A DNA stretch of 64,000 nucleotides from NCBI GenBank assembly GCA_033725935.1, contig MU867142.1, positions 1 to 64,000 on the forward strand. The letters run 5' to 3'. Numbering within the stretch: the stretch's first letter is position 1; every line of letters starts with the position of its first letter. The DNA comes from Cladorrhinum sp. PSN259. Lineage: Eukaryota > Ascomycota > Sordariomycetes > Sordariales > Podosporaceae. The position numbers and the translations under genes are program-made. This document shows, in pieces, positions 1-11,901 of the stretch. The notes beneath the pieces are model-generated. The model had not been told where the DNA came from, made no database searches, and saw only the letters and a list, made by a program, of their open reading frames with translations.

Positions 1-94
1 TGGCACCTGTGGCAAGTGGTTGACACAAGCCACGCCTGTGGGCAAGTGGGCACCACCCACTTGCCCTGCACCCTATACGTGCCACACGTTAACA
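1..94 (-). repeat. Unidentified sequence, possible 5' end of another LTR
   Basis: This GC-richer stretch does not match the chromovirus copy that starts at about 95. Its right edge reads TGTTAAC on the minus strand, the form of a fungal LTR start, and it contains several GCAAGTGG-type short repeats. I infer a second LTR element inserted into the Gypsy copy, continuing off the window. No coding sequence is seen. Confidence 0.3.
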
Positions 95-3000
95 ACTCTA
101 ATATTTTCTTTTCCTTTAATATAGTAAATACGGAAATTAAAGGGGGCTAGGAATTCTGCCTATCGTATTTATTTAGGACTTAGTTCCTTAATAACGAAAT
201 ACTTTAAGTTCCGGTAGTCTATAAAAACGTCCACTGGTTCCTTAGTCTTATTAAGATAAGGTCTTTATTTATTAAAAGCTTCGATAACGGCTATAAGCTC
301 CTTATCATAGATTAGGTAATTGAGTACTGGTTTAGAGATCTTCTTCGAAACGAATCCTACAGGATATCGCCTATCGTCGAAGTATTAATAAAGCTCTGCT
401 CCGATGGCAAAGTCTGATACATCCGTCTCGACTTAAAAAGGTCTGCTGAAATCTGGCATCCGTAGCATTAGCTCGCTATTAATAGCTTCTTTAAGCTAAT
501 CGAAAGCGTCCTATTATTCTTATTTCCACTTAAATGGATATCCTTTACCGGTAAGCTTATATAGGGATTTGGCAATCTTGCCGAATCCTTTGATAAAGGA
601 TCTATAGAAGTTAATAAATCTAATAAATATCCTGACTTCTTTCTGGTTTATTAGTACCGGCTAGTCCTTGACTGCCGTAATCTTGGCTAGTTCCATTCGG
701 ATTTCTCCCGGAGAGATCTCGAATTTAAGAAAAATTATCTTCTATACGTGGAATTCGTTCTTACGTAGGTTTATTAATAATCCCGCGTCTTATAGCGTTT
801 ATAAAATCTAACGTACGTATTCCTAGTACTCTTCGAGCGTTTTTGAATAAATTAAGATATCGTTTAAGTATATAAAGGCAAATCGATCTAGATAAGGGCG
901 TAGGGTATAGTCGATTATACTTTAGAATATCGCCGGGGCGTTAGTGAGTTTAAAAGGCATAATCTAGTATTTAAAGTACCTATAGCGAGTCCTAAAAGCT
1001 ATCTTTTACTTATCCCCCTCCTTAATCCGGATATAGCTAAAGGCTATCGGAAGATTAAGACGACTAAATTATTAAGCGTTAGCTAATTTATCCTTTATCT
1101 CCTTAATAAGCGGTAGCGGATACTTATTCTTAATTATTTCCTCGTTTAGTTAGCGATAATTAACTATAAGCCTTAAGTCTATTGTCCCTTTCTTAGGTAT
1201 AAATAAAATAGGATAAGCCGCCTCGTTTTGCGACTTCCGAATAAACCTTTTTAATAAATTCTCCTTAATATATTTTTATAAGACTTAGTCCTGTCGTAAT
1301 CTTAGGTAGTATGTTTTATAGTATTATAATTTAGCTCCTTCCTTTAGTCGAATCTCGTAATCGAAAGAGGTTCTTGCGGGGAGCTCGTTCTTTATCTTAT
1401 ATCTAAAGACGGTAAAATTATAATATTCCTTCGGAATATTATTAAAGTCTTCTTTTTCCTTAGGAAGTTTATGTCCCGGATCGTTACTCGGGTTATCCTC
1501 TAATTTCTTTAATTTAATATATATTACCTATTATTTTAGTTTTTTAAGGTGCTAGGGTCTTTTCTTAGATTTTCCTCTATTAATTAATATTAGCTCGTCG
1601 TAATTTATATATCTTATTTACTTGTAGGGGATCTCTTATCCCTTTAGGCCCCTAGGAGCTCTATTTAGTTTTGCTTTATTCACCCGTTTAGTATTAAGCT
1701 TAGAGTTAAGATAGCCATTCTCCTAGTCGATATCTAGGTTATATTTCTTTAACCACGGATATCCTAAAATCATATTGTACTTAGGACCTATAGGTAAGAT
1801 ATTAGAATTTATTTCTTACGGGTCATTATCTATTATAATTAAGAGTATTATTTCCCGTAAACTAATTCTACTATTATAACTGGCCGTTTACCCTTTGTAG
1901 GTCTTTATTCGGTAAGGTTATTTCTTCTTAATTTACGGCATCCTTATTTTATTTATAAACGAAGGATTAATAATATTAATCGTGCTTCCTAAGTTAATTA
2001 CTATAATAGCTCGGTACTCCTTTCCTTTAGAATCTGTCTATCGAACTTCTATAGTTAAGGCGTTCTCGTTACTTAATACTATAGCTTTAGTAACTATTTC
2101 GTAATGCGCTATAAAGGTCTTTTTATTAGATCCGGCTCGCGGCCTCCTAATACGAGTTATAATCCGTCGGTATAGAATTAATCTGATTTATTTAGGCCTA
2201 AAGAGGCCCGTTAGCCGTTTCCCGATCGTAGCGCTATAATAAGGTTAGAGTTTTATCGTATTCTCCGTCTATGCCATTCTCTGGCTTTTTCTTTCTTATA
2301 CCTAACGCACCATGCGTATAGGCAGTCCTTATAGTCAGGTTTATCCTTATCCTAGCATTCTATAGGTACCTGGCTTTCTACGTAAAAGATATTAGCACAT
2401 TCTATTAATATTCTAAAATTCCATTCATTATTTAATCCTACTTCGTGGACCTTAAGAATGGGTTCGCTATCTAGGCGTAAGGGAAAGAATTCGTAAAAAA
2501 CCTTATATCTATAATAAAAGATATAATTATCGTAAATATAGTCGAACCAGGCGACGTATAGGTATAAGATATAGGTAAATAAGGTAAAGGGTATATCGTC
2601 AGGTCGTCCCTTCTCTTCCCGGATAACCACTATTTCTCAGATATCCTCTACGACTCTCCTAATTACCGTAAAGCTTTCTGCCATATCTTCTAAGGTAACC
2701 TACTAGCCTATGTCTCTGCTTACATTTAGCTTTAAAGGGTAATCGATTATTCCCTCGGGTTCCGAATTTTCGCTATCGTCGGATAGAGGTAATACGTATT
2801 ATTTTAACTCGCTAGTATATTCTTCCTTATTAAAGCCGTCGTAAGTAAGTGCGAGGGTATCGTCGTCGCTATCTTACTAAGCTATCCTAATAGTGCGATT
2901 GTCCTTAGTAAACTGCACATTCTTTTATTCGGGTATTAGTTTGAACCTTCTAAGGGCACGGTAATTTCGTGCGTAATGACCTATCTTATTATAATTAAAG

Positions 3001-3623
3001 CATTTAACCTTAAACTTGTCTTTAGGCTTATCGCCATACTTACGCTAGTTATTATATTATATTATACTAATATCCATAGGTCCTAGGTATATTCTAGTCA
3101 AAGTACTCTTATGCTAATACTTCTTAAGGGTATTAGCCTTAAGGAAGCGGGGGTCCTTATAAACGCCCTTATCCTCCATTACTCTTTTAAAGATACGGTT
3201 ATTAACGATAATAGCTCTGCTAATATAAGCGTTAAGCGATAAGGCGTATCGGTCCTTTTTAATAAGTTTATCCTTAACCTTAGGTTTTAGTCCCCTATAG
3301 AACTTATTCTTTAAGGCTGCTTCTGCCTAATTCACCCTAAAGGCGTCGCGACGGAATAATATCGCGTATATTATAGCTAATACTATTTATACTAATCGCT
3401 TTAAGCGATCTTCGGCGGCCTTCTCTTTATCAGGCTCGCTATATATTTTCTTAATTTCCTCTTTAAACTTACTCAATCCGTCTTTAAAGATTTATTAAGT
3501 AAAGGTCTCCCTCTTATCCTCGGCGTAATCAAAGTAGTTTTTAAGGATCTTATCGAACTATTATTTAAGGTCTCCTCCGAGGAAACTGGCAGCGTAAAGG
3601 AATTAAGACTCGGGGTCCTTAAT
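95..3623 (-). mobile_element. Chromovirus-type Gypsy retrotransposon, copy A, truncated and RIP-decayed
   Basis: On the minus strand this is a degenerate copy of the element at 4127-9690. The 92-residue frame at 2352-2630 is nearly the same peptide as 5560-5820. Gag sequence near 3000-3620 matches 4570-5200, and 95-250 matches the RNase H region near 7950-8100. It therefore keeps part of gag, protease, reverse transcriptase and most of RNase H, and lacks the 5' part of gag, its own LTRs, integrase and chromodomain. Stops are frequent and almost all TAA or TAG, with strong AT enrichment, as expected of RIP at CpA. The gag homology stops exactly where the plus-oriented LTR at 3624 begins, so copy B probably inserted here or recombined with it. 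No function remains. Confidence 0.85.
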
Positions 3624-4126
3624 TGTTACGCCTCGCGCATAAATCTCCCCCGCACACGGACCCCAATGCAGGACACCGCGTAGTCCACAGCCAATCATTG
3701 GGCCAGGGATGGAAAGACCTACAGAGTCCCGAAGCAGACTAATCAGGGAGTGCTCAGTGTAATCAGTTACCAAGACCACTGAGCACACTAAGCACCCAAG
3801 ACTCAGAAGGTTGCTCAGTATACTCAGCCGCCAAGACCACTAAGCACGCTGAGCAAGGTACGATATACCTAGGAAATATATATAGATAGCTTCACTATAA
3901 GAAGAAGAAGTGCTAGGCACTTCTCATCGTAAGGACTTGGTTCCTCACGCAAGCAATACAATCGTTCATTATCTACAATACTCCTAAGCGATATTTTATA
4001 AAGCTACCTATTAATTAACAGTAATTAACCCCGTCTAAGAGCGTCCTATATCCTTCGATTCCCCTATTATATTACCCTAGGCGTACTGCCTTGCAGTCTG
4101 AACCCTACCCGGTACAGGTTGTAACA
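3624..4126 (+). repeat. Long terminal repeat of the chromovirus family (5' LTR of copy B)
   Basis: The repeat starts TGTTACGCC and ends GGTTGTAACA, giving the inverted TGTTAC/GTAACA ends of an LTR, about 503 bp. Its first ~400 bp match, inverted, 9701-10017. Its last ~250 bp match 20740-21016, which ends in the same GGTTGTAACA. It contains short repeated motifs of the GCTCAG/CACTGAGC type (about 3745-3855), a TATA-like stretch near 3870-3890 and an imperfect hairpin around AAGTGCTAGGCACTTC. Confidence 0.8.
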
Positions 4127-6964
4127 CGTTGCTTGCGTTATTTAAGATCGAACGTTATGCTCAGATACCACGAATAACCCTCAATATAGCTTCCACTTCC
4201 GCCAACCCCTCTACCGTTAACCCGAATATCGACGAGGGAGAAGCCTAACTTCCGGATATTACTCCCCCTAGCGATAACGAGTCCGATAAAGAAAAGGTTC
4301 CGAAACTGAACCTCGAGGAGAAGATTAATACTATTAGACGGAAACTCCTCGGAATAGAAGAAGCCCTAATAGCGAAAGACGAATTTAAGGAGCTTAAGGA
4401 GGAAATTATACGTCTCTAAACCGCTATCGCGAATAAGCGTATTAGTAAAACCGATAATATTCCCAAGATTATAGCCAAAGTCGGCAAACCTCTTATTTTT
4501 AGCGGTAATAAATAAGAACTCCTATCCTAGATCTCGTACGTCAGAATTAACCTCCGACTCTATAATATTAAGGACCCTGAGTCTTAACTCCTTTACGCTA
4601 CTAGTTACTTCGGAGGGGACCTTAAGCAATGGTTCGACGGGATCCTCAGGAATTACTTTAACTACGCCGAAGACGAAAGGGAGACCCTTACCTAATAGAT
4701 TTTTAAGAAAGGGTTAAGTAAGTTTAAGGAGGAAATTAAGAAAATATATAGCGAGCCCGACGAGGAAAAGGCCGCCGAAGATTGCTTAGAGCGATTAGTG
4801 CAGACGGTATTAGCTATAATATACGCGATATTATTCCGTCGCGACGCTTTTAGAGTGAACTGGGCAGAAGTAGCCTTGAAAAATAGGTTCTATAGGGGAC
4901 TGAAACCTAAGGTTAAGGACGAACTTATTAAGGAAGACCGATACGCCTTATCGCTCGATAATTATATTAATAAGGCTATTATCGTCGATAATCGTATCTT
5001 CGAGAGAATAATGGAGGATAAGGGCGTTTATAGAGATCCCCGCTTCCCTAAGGCCAATACCCTTAAGAAGTATTAGCATAAGAATACTTTAACTAGAACT
5101 TATCCAGGACCTATGGATATTAGCGTAGCATAATATAATAACTAGCGTAAGTATAGCGATAAGCCCAAGGATAAATTTAAGGTTAAGTGCTTTAATTATA
5201 ATAAGATAGGTCACTATGTATAAGATTATTATACCCTTAGGAAGTTTAAACCAGTGCCTGAATAGAGGCAGGTGCAGTTTACCGAGAACGATCGTACCGT
5301 TAGGATGGCTTAGTAAGATAGCGACGACGATACCTTTATACTTACTTACGACGGCTTTAACGAGGAAGAATATACTAGCGAGTTAAAATAATATATATTA
5401 CTTTTACCCGACGATAGCGAAAATTCGGAATCCGAGGGAACGATCGATTACCCCTTAAAATTAGATATAAGCAGAGATATAAGCTAGTAGGTTACTTTAG
5501 AAGATATGGCAGAAAGCTTTACGGTGACTGGGAGAGTCGTGGAGGATATCTGAGAAATAGTGGTCATCCGAGAAGAAAGGGGACGACCCGACGATATACC
5601 CTTCGCCTTACCTACCTATATCCTACACCTACGTGTCGCCTGGTTTGACTATATTTACGATAATTATATTTATTACTATAGATATAAGGTTTTTTACGAA
5701 TTCTTTCCCGCACGCCTGAATAACGAACCTATTCTTAAGGTCCACGAAGTAGGATTAGACGACGAATGGAATTTTAGGATATTAATAGAACGCGCTAATA
5801 TTCTCTATGTGGAAAGCTAGGTACCTATAGAATATTGGGATAAGGATAAACCTAATTATAAGGATTGCCCATACGTATAGTGCGTTAGGTATAAGAGAGA
5901 AAAAGCCAGAGAATGGCATAGACGGAGAATATAACGAAACTTTAACCTTATTATGGCGCTACGATCGGGAAACGGCTAACGGGCCTTCCTAGGCCTAAGT
6001 GGATCAGACTAATTCTATACCGACGGATTATAATTCGTATTAGGAGGCTACGAGCCGGATCTAATAAAAAGACCTTTATGGCGTATTACGAAATAGTCGC
6101 TAGAGCTATAGTATTAGGTAACGAAAACGCCTTAATTGTAGAAGTTTAATGGATAGACTTTAAAGGAAAGGAGTACCGAGCCATTATAGTAATTAACTTA
6201 GGGAGTACGATTAATATTATTAATCCTTCGTTTATAAATAAAATAAGGATGCTGTGGGTTAAGAAGAAATAACCTTATCGAATAAGGACTTACGAAGGGC
6301 AAACGGCCAGTTATAATAGAGGAATTAGTTCACGGGAAATAATACTTTTAATTATAGTGGACGATAACCCGTAGGAAGTAAATTTCGATATCTTACCTAT
6401 AGGTCTTAAGTACGATATGATTTTGGGATATCCGTAGTTAAAGAAATATAATCCGGATATTGACTAGGAGAATGGCTATCTTAATTTTAGGCTTAATATT
6501 AAATAGGTGAATAAAGCAGAACTAGATAGGGCTTCTAGGTGCCTAGAGGGATAAGAGATCCCCTACGAGTAAATAAGATATATAAGCTACGATAAGCTAA
6601 TGTTAATTAATAGAGGAAGATTTAAGAAGGGACCCTTATATCCTAAAGAACTAGAATAATAGGTAATATATATTAGATTAGAGAAGCTAGAGGATAACCC
6701 GAGTGACGATCCGGAATACGAACTTCTTAAGGAGAAAGAAGACTTTAGTAATATTTTAAGGGAATATTATAATTTTACCGTCTTTAGATATAAGATAAAG
6801 AATAAGCTTCCCGTAAGAACCTCTTTCGATTACGAGATATAACTGAAGGAAGGAGCCAAATTGCGATATTATAAAGCATATTACCTAGGACTATGATAGG
6901 ACTAGGCTTTATAAGAATATATTAAGGAGAATTTATTAAAAGGGTTTATTTAGGAGTCGTAAAG

Positions 6965-7450
6965 TAAAGCGGCCTATCTTATTTTATTCGTACTTAAGAA
7001 AAGGACGATAGACTTAAGATTTATAGTTAATTATCGCTAATTGAATAAGGAAATAATTAAGAATAGGTATCCGCTGCCGCTTATTAGGGAGATAAAGGAT
7101 AAATTAGCTAGCGCCTAATGGTTTAGTTATCTTGATTTTCCGATGGCTTTTAGCTATATCCGGATTAAGGAGGGGGACGAGTGGAAGATAGCTTTTAGGA
7201 TTCGCTACGGGCACTTTAAGTATTAGGTTATGCCTTTTAGACTCACTAACGCCCCGGCGATATTCTAAAGCATGATCGATTATACCTTACGCCCTTATTT
7301 AGATCGATTTGCCTTTATATATTTGGACGATATCTTGATTTATTCTAAGACGCTTGAGGAGCATCAGGAATACGTGCGATAGATTTTATAGACGCTATAA
7401 GACGCGGGATTATTAGTAAATTTACGCAAGAGCGAATTCTACGTATAGAA
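6965..7450 (+). pseudogene. Reverse transcriptase domain of copy B
   Basis: The frame reads as a Ty3/Gypsy reverse transcriptase. It has a DLRFIVNYR-like block, a PLPLI block, a YLDFPMAF block (normally YxDLxxAF), a VMPFRLTNAPAIF block, and the catalytic YLDDILIYS motif near 7317-7345, which is still intact. Several TAG codons sit where Gln or Trp is expected. The enzyme would have copied element RNA into cDNA; this copy cannot be translated through the stops. Confidence 0.85.
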
Positions 7451-9098
7451 AATAATTTTTCTTAGATTCGAGATCTCTCCGGGAGAAATCCGAATAGAAC
7501 TAGCTAAAATTACGGCAGTTAAGGACTAGCCGGCATTAATAAACTAGAAAGAAGTTAGGATATTTATTAGATTTATTAACTTCTATAGATCCTTTATTAA
7601 AGGATTCGGTAAGATCGCTAAACCCCTATATAAGCTTATTAACGAAGGATATCTATTTAAATGGAAATAAGAATAATAAAATGCCTTTAACTAACTTAGA
7701 AAAGCTATTAGTAGCGAGCTAATATTACGGATGCCAGATTTCAGCAGACCTTTTTAAGTCGAGACAGATGTATTAGACTTTGCTATAGGAGTAGAGCTTT
7801 ACTAATACTTCGACGACGGGCGATATCCCGTAGGATTCGTTTTAAAGAAGATTTTTAGACCAGTATTTAATTATCTAATTCATAATAAGGAGCTTATAGC
7901 CGTTATTGAGGCATTCGATAAATAGAGACCTTATCTTAATAGGACTAAGGAACCAGTAGATATCTTTATAGACTACCGGAACTTAAAGTACTTCGTTATT
8001 AAGGAACTAAGTCCTAAATAAGTACGATAGGCAGAGTTCTTAGCCCCCTTTAATTTCCGTATTTATTATATTAAGGGAAAGGAAAACGCTAGAGCAGATG
8101 CGCTTAGCAGAAGACCCGACTATAAGGGTAATAAAAAGTACGATATAATATTACTTTTTAAGGAAAAGGACGGAACCTTAAAATATGTAATTTAGATCTA
8201 GGAAGACTGCGCCAGAACCTACTATATAAAGTAGGAAGATTACGAATTTTAGGCTAAACGATAAGACGTCGATAAGGATAAAATGGAAGAACTGGAGTTA
8301 CGGGTAAGACCCGAAGATAACGACCTAGTATAGTACCTTAATAAAGCATACGTATTAATCGATAAGAGACGAGCGTATGTTATTAAGCCGCATAAAGATA
8401 AACTTAGAGGATACCTAGGCATTAAGAAAACGCTCGAACGCGTATAATAACATTACGTATTCTTAAGGATAAAGAAGGTAGTAAAAGAGATGGTTAGAGA
8501 ATGCGAGATGTGCATTAAAAGCAAGGCGGTAAGATATAAGCCGTATAGATTACTCGAACCTCTTCCTACCGCAGAACGAGCATAGGGATCTATATCGATG
8601 GACTTTATTACTAAGCTCCCCGACTTAACGGTATTAGATAGGACAGACGTTAAATATGATTCTATCTAGGTAGTGGTTAATAGACTCATTAAGTGGGCCT
8701 ACTTTATATCTTTTAGAGAAACCATTACGGTAGAATAATTAGCCTATTACTTCGAACGGAATATCGTAAGCCAGCATAGGTTATTAGATAATATTACCTC
8801 GGATAAAGATAAGTTATTTATATTTAAGTTTTGGCAAGCCTTAATAAAACGACTGGATATTAAATCTAAGCTCTCGACCGCGTTCTACCCCCAGACCGAT
8901 AGATAGACCGAACGATTTAACCAGGTTATTAAACAATACCTTCGGTACTATATTAACTTTAAGCAGGATAACTAGGTTAACTTATTACCAACGGCATAAT
9001 TGGCATATAACTCTAATAACATAGAGTCAACGAATATATCACTATTCTTTGCCAATTACGGGTACTAGCTAGAGCTACGTCAGGGACCAGTAGCTAAT

Positions 9099-9635
9099 GT
9101 GCCCAGAGCAGCGGTATGTGTAAGACGGTTACAGGAAATGCACAATATGCTGAAGGAAATACTCGAATTCGTCCGGGAACGAATGCGCACTTACTACGAT
9201 AAATATAAGGTCGAGGGACCTCCCCTCGAGGAGGGAGATAAAGTGTTTCTTCTTATACGCAACCTCTATACGAAACGACTAAGCAGGAAACTCGATTTTA
9301 AGAAAATCGGACTATTTAAAATTAAAAGGAAAGTTTTAATATTAAACTATAAACTTATCCTATCCGATTTTATGAGAGTACGAACTAAAGTATTCTATAT
9401 TTCCCTACTTAAACCCGCACCAAGAAAAGCCAGACTCGAAATATAACTCGAGGTAATCGACGACGAGGAAAAGTTCGATATCGAAGATATCCTAGATTCC
9501 CGAATCAGTAATAATAAACTTTAATATCTTGTTAAATAGCTTAATTACGGACTAGAATCTAACTTATAGGAACCTATCGATCTTTTGGACTGCTCGGAGA
9601 AGCTCTAGCAATTCTACCGACAGAACCCAGATCGA
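9099..9635 (+). pseudogene. Integrase C-terminal module and chromodomain of copy B
   Basis: An open frame at 9099-9446 encodes the integrase tail: a basic helical stretch, then GDKVFLL, and a GLF/KI module equivalent to the GPF/Y domain. In the continuing sequence, 9465-9630 reads as a chromodomain: an FDIEDILDSR start, a YLVK core, a stop where Trp is expected, and EPIDLLDC. Chromodomains of such elements guide insertion to heterochromatin. Four or more in-frame stops (TAA/TAG) disrupt this one. Confidence 0.75.
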
Positions 9636-9700
9636 CCTAGGATGCAAAATTTGGATCTAAATTCGATTAGTCAACCCCTGAGGAGATAAGCCAATCAGGG

Positions 9701-10017
9701 TTGCTTGCGTAAGGAACCAAGTCCTCACGATAGGAAGTGCCCAGCACTTCCTCTACTTATAATGAAGCTATCTACATATATTTCCTGTATATATTATACC
9801 TTGCTCGCTCTACTCGCTCTGTAGATCCGCGATCACAGCGAGCAAGCTTCTTGCTCGCCGTGCTCGCTATGCTTGGCAGCGATCAGAGCAGGCACATCTT
9901 GATTGGTTGCATCGGGACTTCGTGGGTCTTTATATCCCTGGCCCAACGATTGGTCATGGTCCCACAATGCCCTGCATAGTGGTCCGTGTGCGGGGGATTT
10001 ACGCGCGAGGCGTAACA
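9701..10017 (-). repeat. Inverted LTR fragment of the chromovirus family
   Basis: Read on the minus strand it begins TGTTACGCCTCGCGCG at 10017 and follows the LTR at 3624 through the TATA region, the AAGTGCTGGGCACTTC hairpin and the CTTACGCAAGCAA block, ending near 9701 without the last ~130 bp. Its U3 repeat motif differs from the first LTR: arrays of GCTCGC/GAGCG in place of GCTCAG. It faces opposite to copy B, so it is not the normal 3' LTR of that copy. Its outer end cuts the phosphoesterase relic. Confidence 0.8.
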
Positions 10018-10770
10018 TCATCGTAGAGGTCGCCCTAGTTTAGCTATAAAGGCGAGCTTAAGTAGATGACGCTTCCTTGTAATGGGTCCTTCTTGCAGCC
10101 GGAATGTTTCTGGGTGATCATCTGGTAGCTATGGAAATATCCAGTGAACGTTCGGGCTAGAGAGGCAAACCTATCAGGGCCCGTCAAGCCGCGGTACGTA
10201 ATTAAGTTCGTCGCACGAGGATTGGCGATGTCAGCACCGACTACATGCCGTTGTATGATAGCCTTATTGATTGCGAGATAAGCGAAGGCAACTGTCTTGC
10301 TTGCCGCCTCGGGATCCAGAGCAGCGATAGCCTCTGTCAGCTCGTTCTGCTCCTCTCGAAACGGCAGCAGCAAGACATGCCGACCGTCCCATTCGTGGTG
10401 AGCGACGGCATGATGAACCGACACATATGGGGCCAGGCGTTTGATATTAAGTGCGTCGAGGGCCGTAGTCTGGTAGTCGCGACGGTATGCGAGATCATGG
10501 TTGCCGAGCAAGATATGAACTCGCGGCACCACGTCACTGAGGAGGCCGATGAAGCGGTAACAAGCAGACAACACGTGCGTCGGCTGCATTGTACGGCTCG
10601 TCAACAGGTCACCGCACACCACCGCCCGCCTGACCTTATATCGCTCCGCCTCCGCAACAATCCATTACGCCGTCTGCCAAACTCGATCCAAGTCATGATG
10701 CTTGAAGTGCAGGTCGCTAAAGAGCAACCATCGCACCACACCAGCCGAGGGTTATCGCATAGCTCACGGT
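10018..10770 (-). pseudogene. Calcineurin-like metallophosphoesterase relic (Mre11/SbcD-type), RIP-mutated
   Basis: On the minus strand a single frame carries the phosphoesterase motifs in order: FSDLHFKHHD (D-x-H), VVCGDLLTSR (GD), LLGNHDLAYRR (GNHD), an AFAYLAIN block and GYFHSYQ. The family normally has His at both Tyr positions of GYFHSYQ (GHFHSHQ) and at the Tyr of AFAY. Each His-to-Tyr change is a C-to-T transition, as in RIP. There are TAA or TAG stops upstream of VVCGD and after YLSSPL. The longest open part is 10044-10622. The 3' end runs into the LTR boundary at 10017, so the gene was truncated by the repeat. Such enzymes act on DNA ends or phosphoesters; this copy has lost metal ligands. 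The start is not determinable. Confidence 0.72.
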
Positions 10771-10836
10771 AGCTTAAAAGTAAATGAAACATAGGGAAGA
10801 GAAAAGATGATCGATTCTCTTCTTCCCATAAACGAG

Positions 10837-11901
10837 ATGATTACTTATGGGCCCCGGCTTGGTCACCAGCAAACGCGAATGCCTTCCGACTACGTCCTCT
10901 CGATCCAAGTTGTGATAGCGGACGGCAAGTTCATTACGGCGGACGCCAAATAGAACTCGGACCTATTCTGGGCGCTCCGGGGCGGAGGGGCCGGCACCTT
11001 CGGCGTCGTAACCTCGATGGTGGCTAAGGCATTCCTAAAGATTAGGACTACGACCCTGACGTATAATATGACGATCGGGGCTGACTTTAGCAGAGAGAAG
11101 CTTTAGGCGGCTTAGCGGGCCTATATTAACGGGTTCGAAAAGTACGCCGACTTAGGCTATTATTCGTACTATCGGATCCGCCACGTTAACGGGCAGCTTT
11201 ACCACGATATGACATCCATGGTCGCGCCGAATACGACCGAGGACGAGTTCCGCGCGAATATGGCCCCACTCTGGGCAAAGTGGGAGGAGATCGGCGTACC
11301 CTTTATTCCCGTTATCCGGGAGCTAGATAACTTTAACGACGCTTAAGAGCTCGCCTTCCCGCACGAGGTCTAGACGTAGACGATACGGCAGGCTAGCCGG
11401 TTCGTCCCCCGCGGCGTCCTTGCCGACCCGTAGAAGAGGGCGGCTATAGTAGACGCCATTAAAAGCGTGTTAGACGAAGGGTTAAATATCATCCTATTTA
11501 ATATTCGTAACCCGCCCGGGTCGGCGTAGATCGATAACGCCGTTAACCCGGCCTAGCGGGACGTGCTTATATTTGCTATTATATTTATTAATTAGAACGT
11601 GACGGACCGAGCCCCGTACGTTATGTAGCTATCGAGGAACCTAACGTACGAGTGGAACCCGAAATGGAAGGCTCTAATGCCCGGTTCCGGCACGTATATG
11701 TCTAAATCCGACTATATCGAGCCCGATTAGCAGGAGAGCTTCTACGGGTCTAAGTATCCGCGCCTCTTATCCATTAAGCAAAAGTGGGATCCCGAGGACG
11801 TCTTTTACGCCACTAACTCCGTTAAGTCTGAGAAGTGGCAGCTAAGCGAGACTATTATAGGACATTTGCCTTCGCAAAATAGCAAGCTCTGTCTTAAGTA
11901 A
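10837..11901 (+). pseudogene. Berberine-bridge type FAD-linked oxidase relic, RIP-inactivated
   Basis: One uninterrupted register of 355 codons reads as the C-terminal two-thirds of a fungal FAD-binding oxidase. It has a VLSIQVVIADG block, DLFWALRGGGAGTFGVVTS of the FAD-binding domain, and at the end a BBE domain (SFYGSKYPRLLSIKQKWDP followed by FYATN). There are 12 internal stops, 11 TAG and 1 TAA, all explained by CAG/CAA or TGG codons hit by C-to-T or G-to-A; there is no TGA and no frameshift. The N-terminal FAD-linking part is missing upstream, where an imperfect GGGAAGAG/CTCTTCTTCCC inverted repeat sits at about 10795-10828. The enzymes oxidise alkaloids, sugars or polyketides, often in metabolic clusters; the substrate cannot be inferred. 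Confidence 0.85.

Larger units (their letters stand above)
4127..9690 (+). mobile_element. Chromovirus-type Gypsy retrotransposon, copy B internal region, RIP-inactivated
   Basis: Reading through TAA/TAG stops shows the full Gypsy order. Gag lies at about 4200-5500, including a CCHC-like stretch near 5190-5230. An aspartic protease with LGST-type motif is near 6195-6220, reverse transcriptase at 6965-7450, RNase H at about 7700-8110, and integrase at about 8400-9060 with its C-terminal module at 9099-9446. A chromodomain at about 9465-9630 makes this a chromovirus. The frames are mostly kept but carry dozens of stops, consistent with RIP and not with indel decay. The expected direct 3' LTR is missing; an inverted LTR fragment of the same family starts at 9701 instead. 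Confidence 0.88.
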
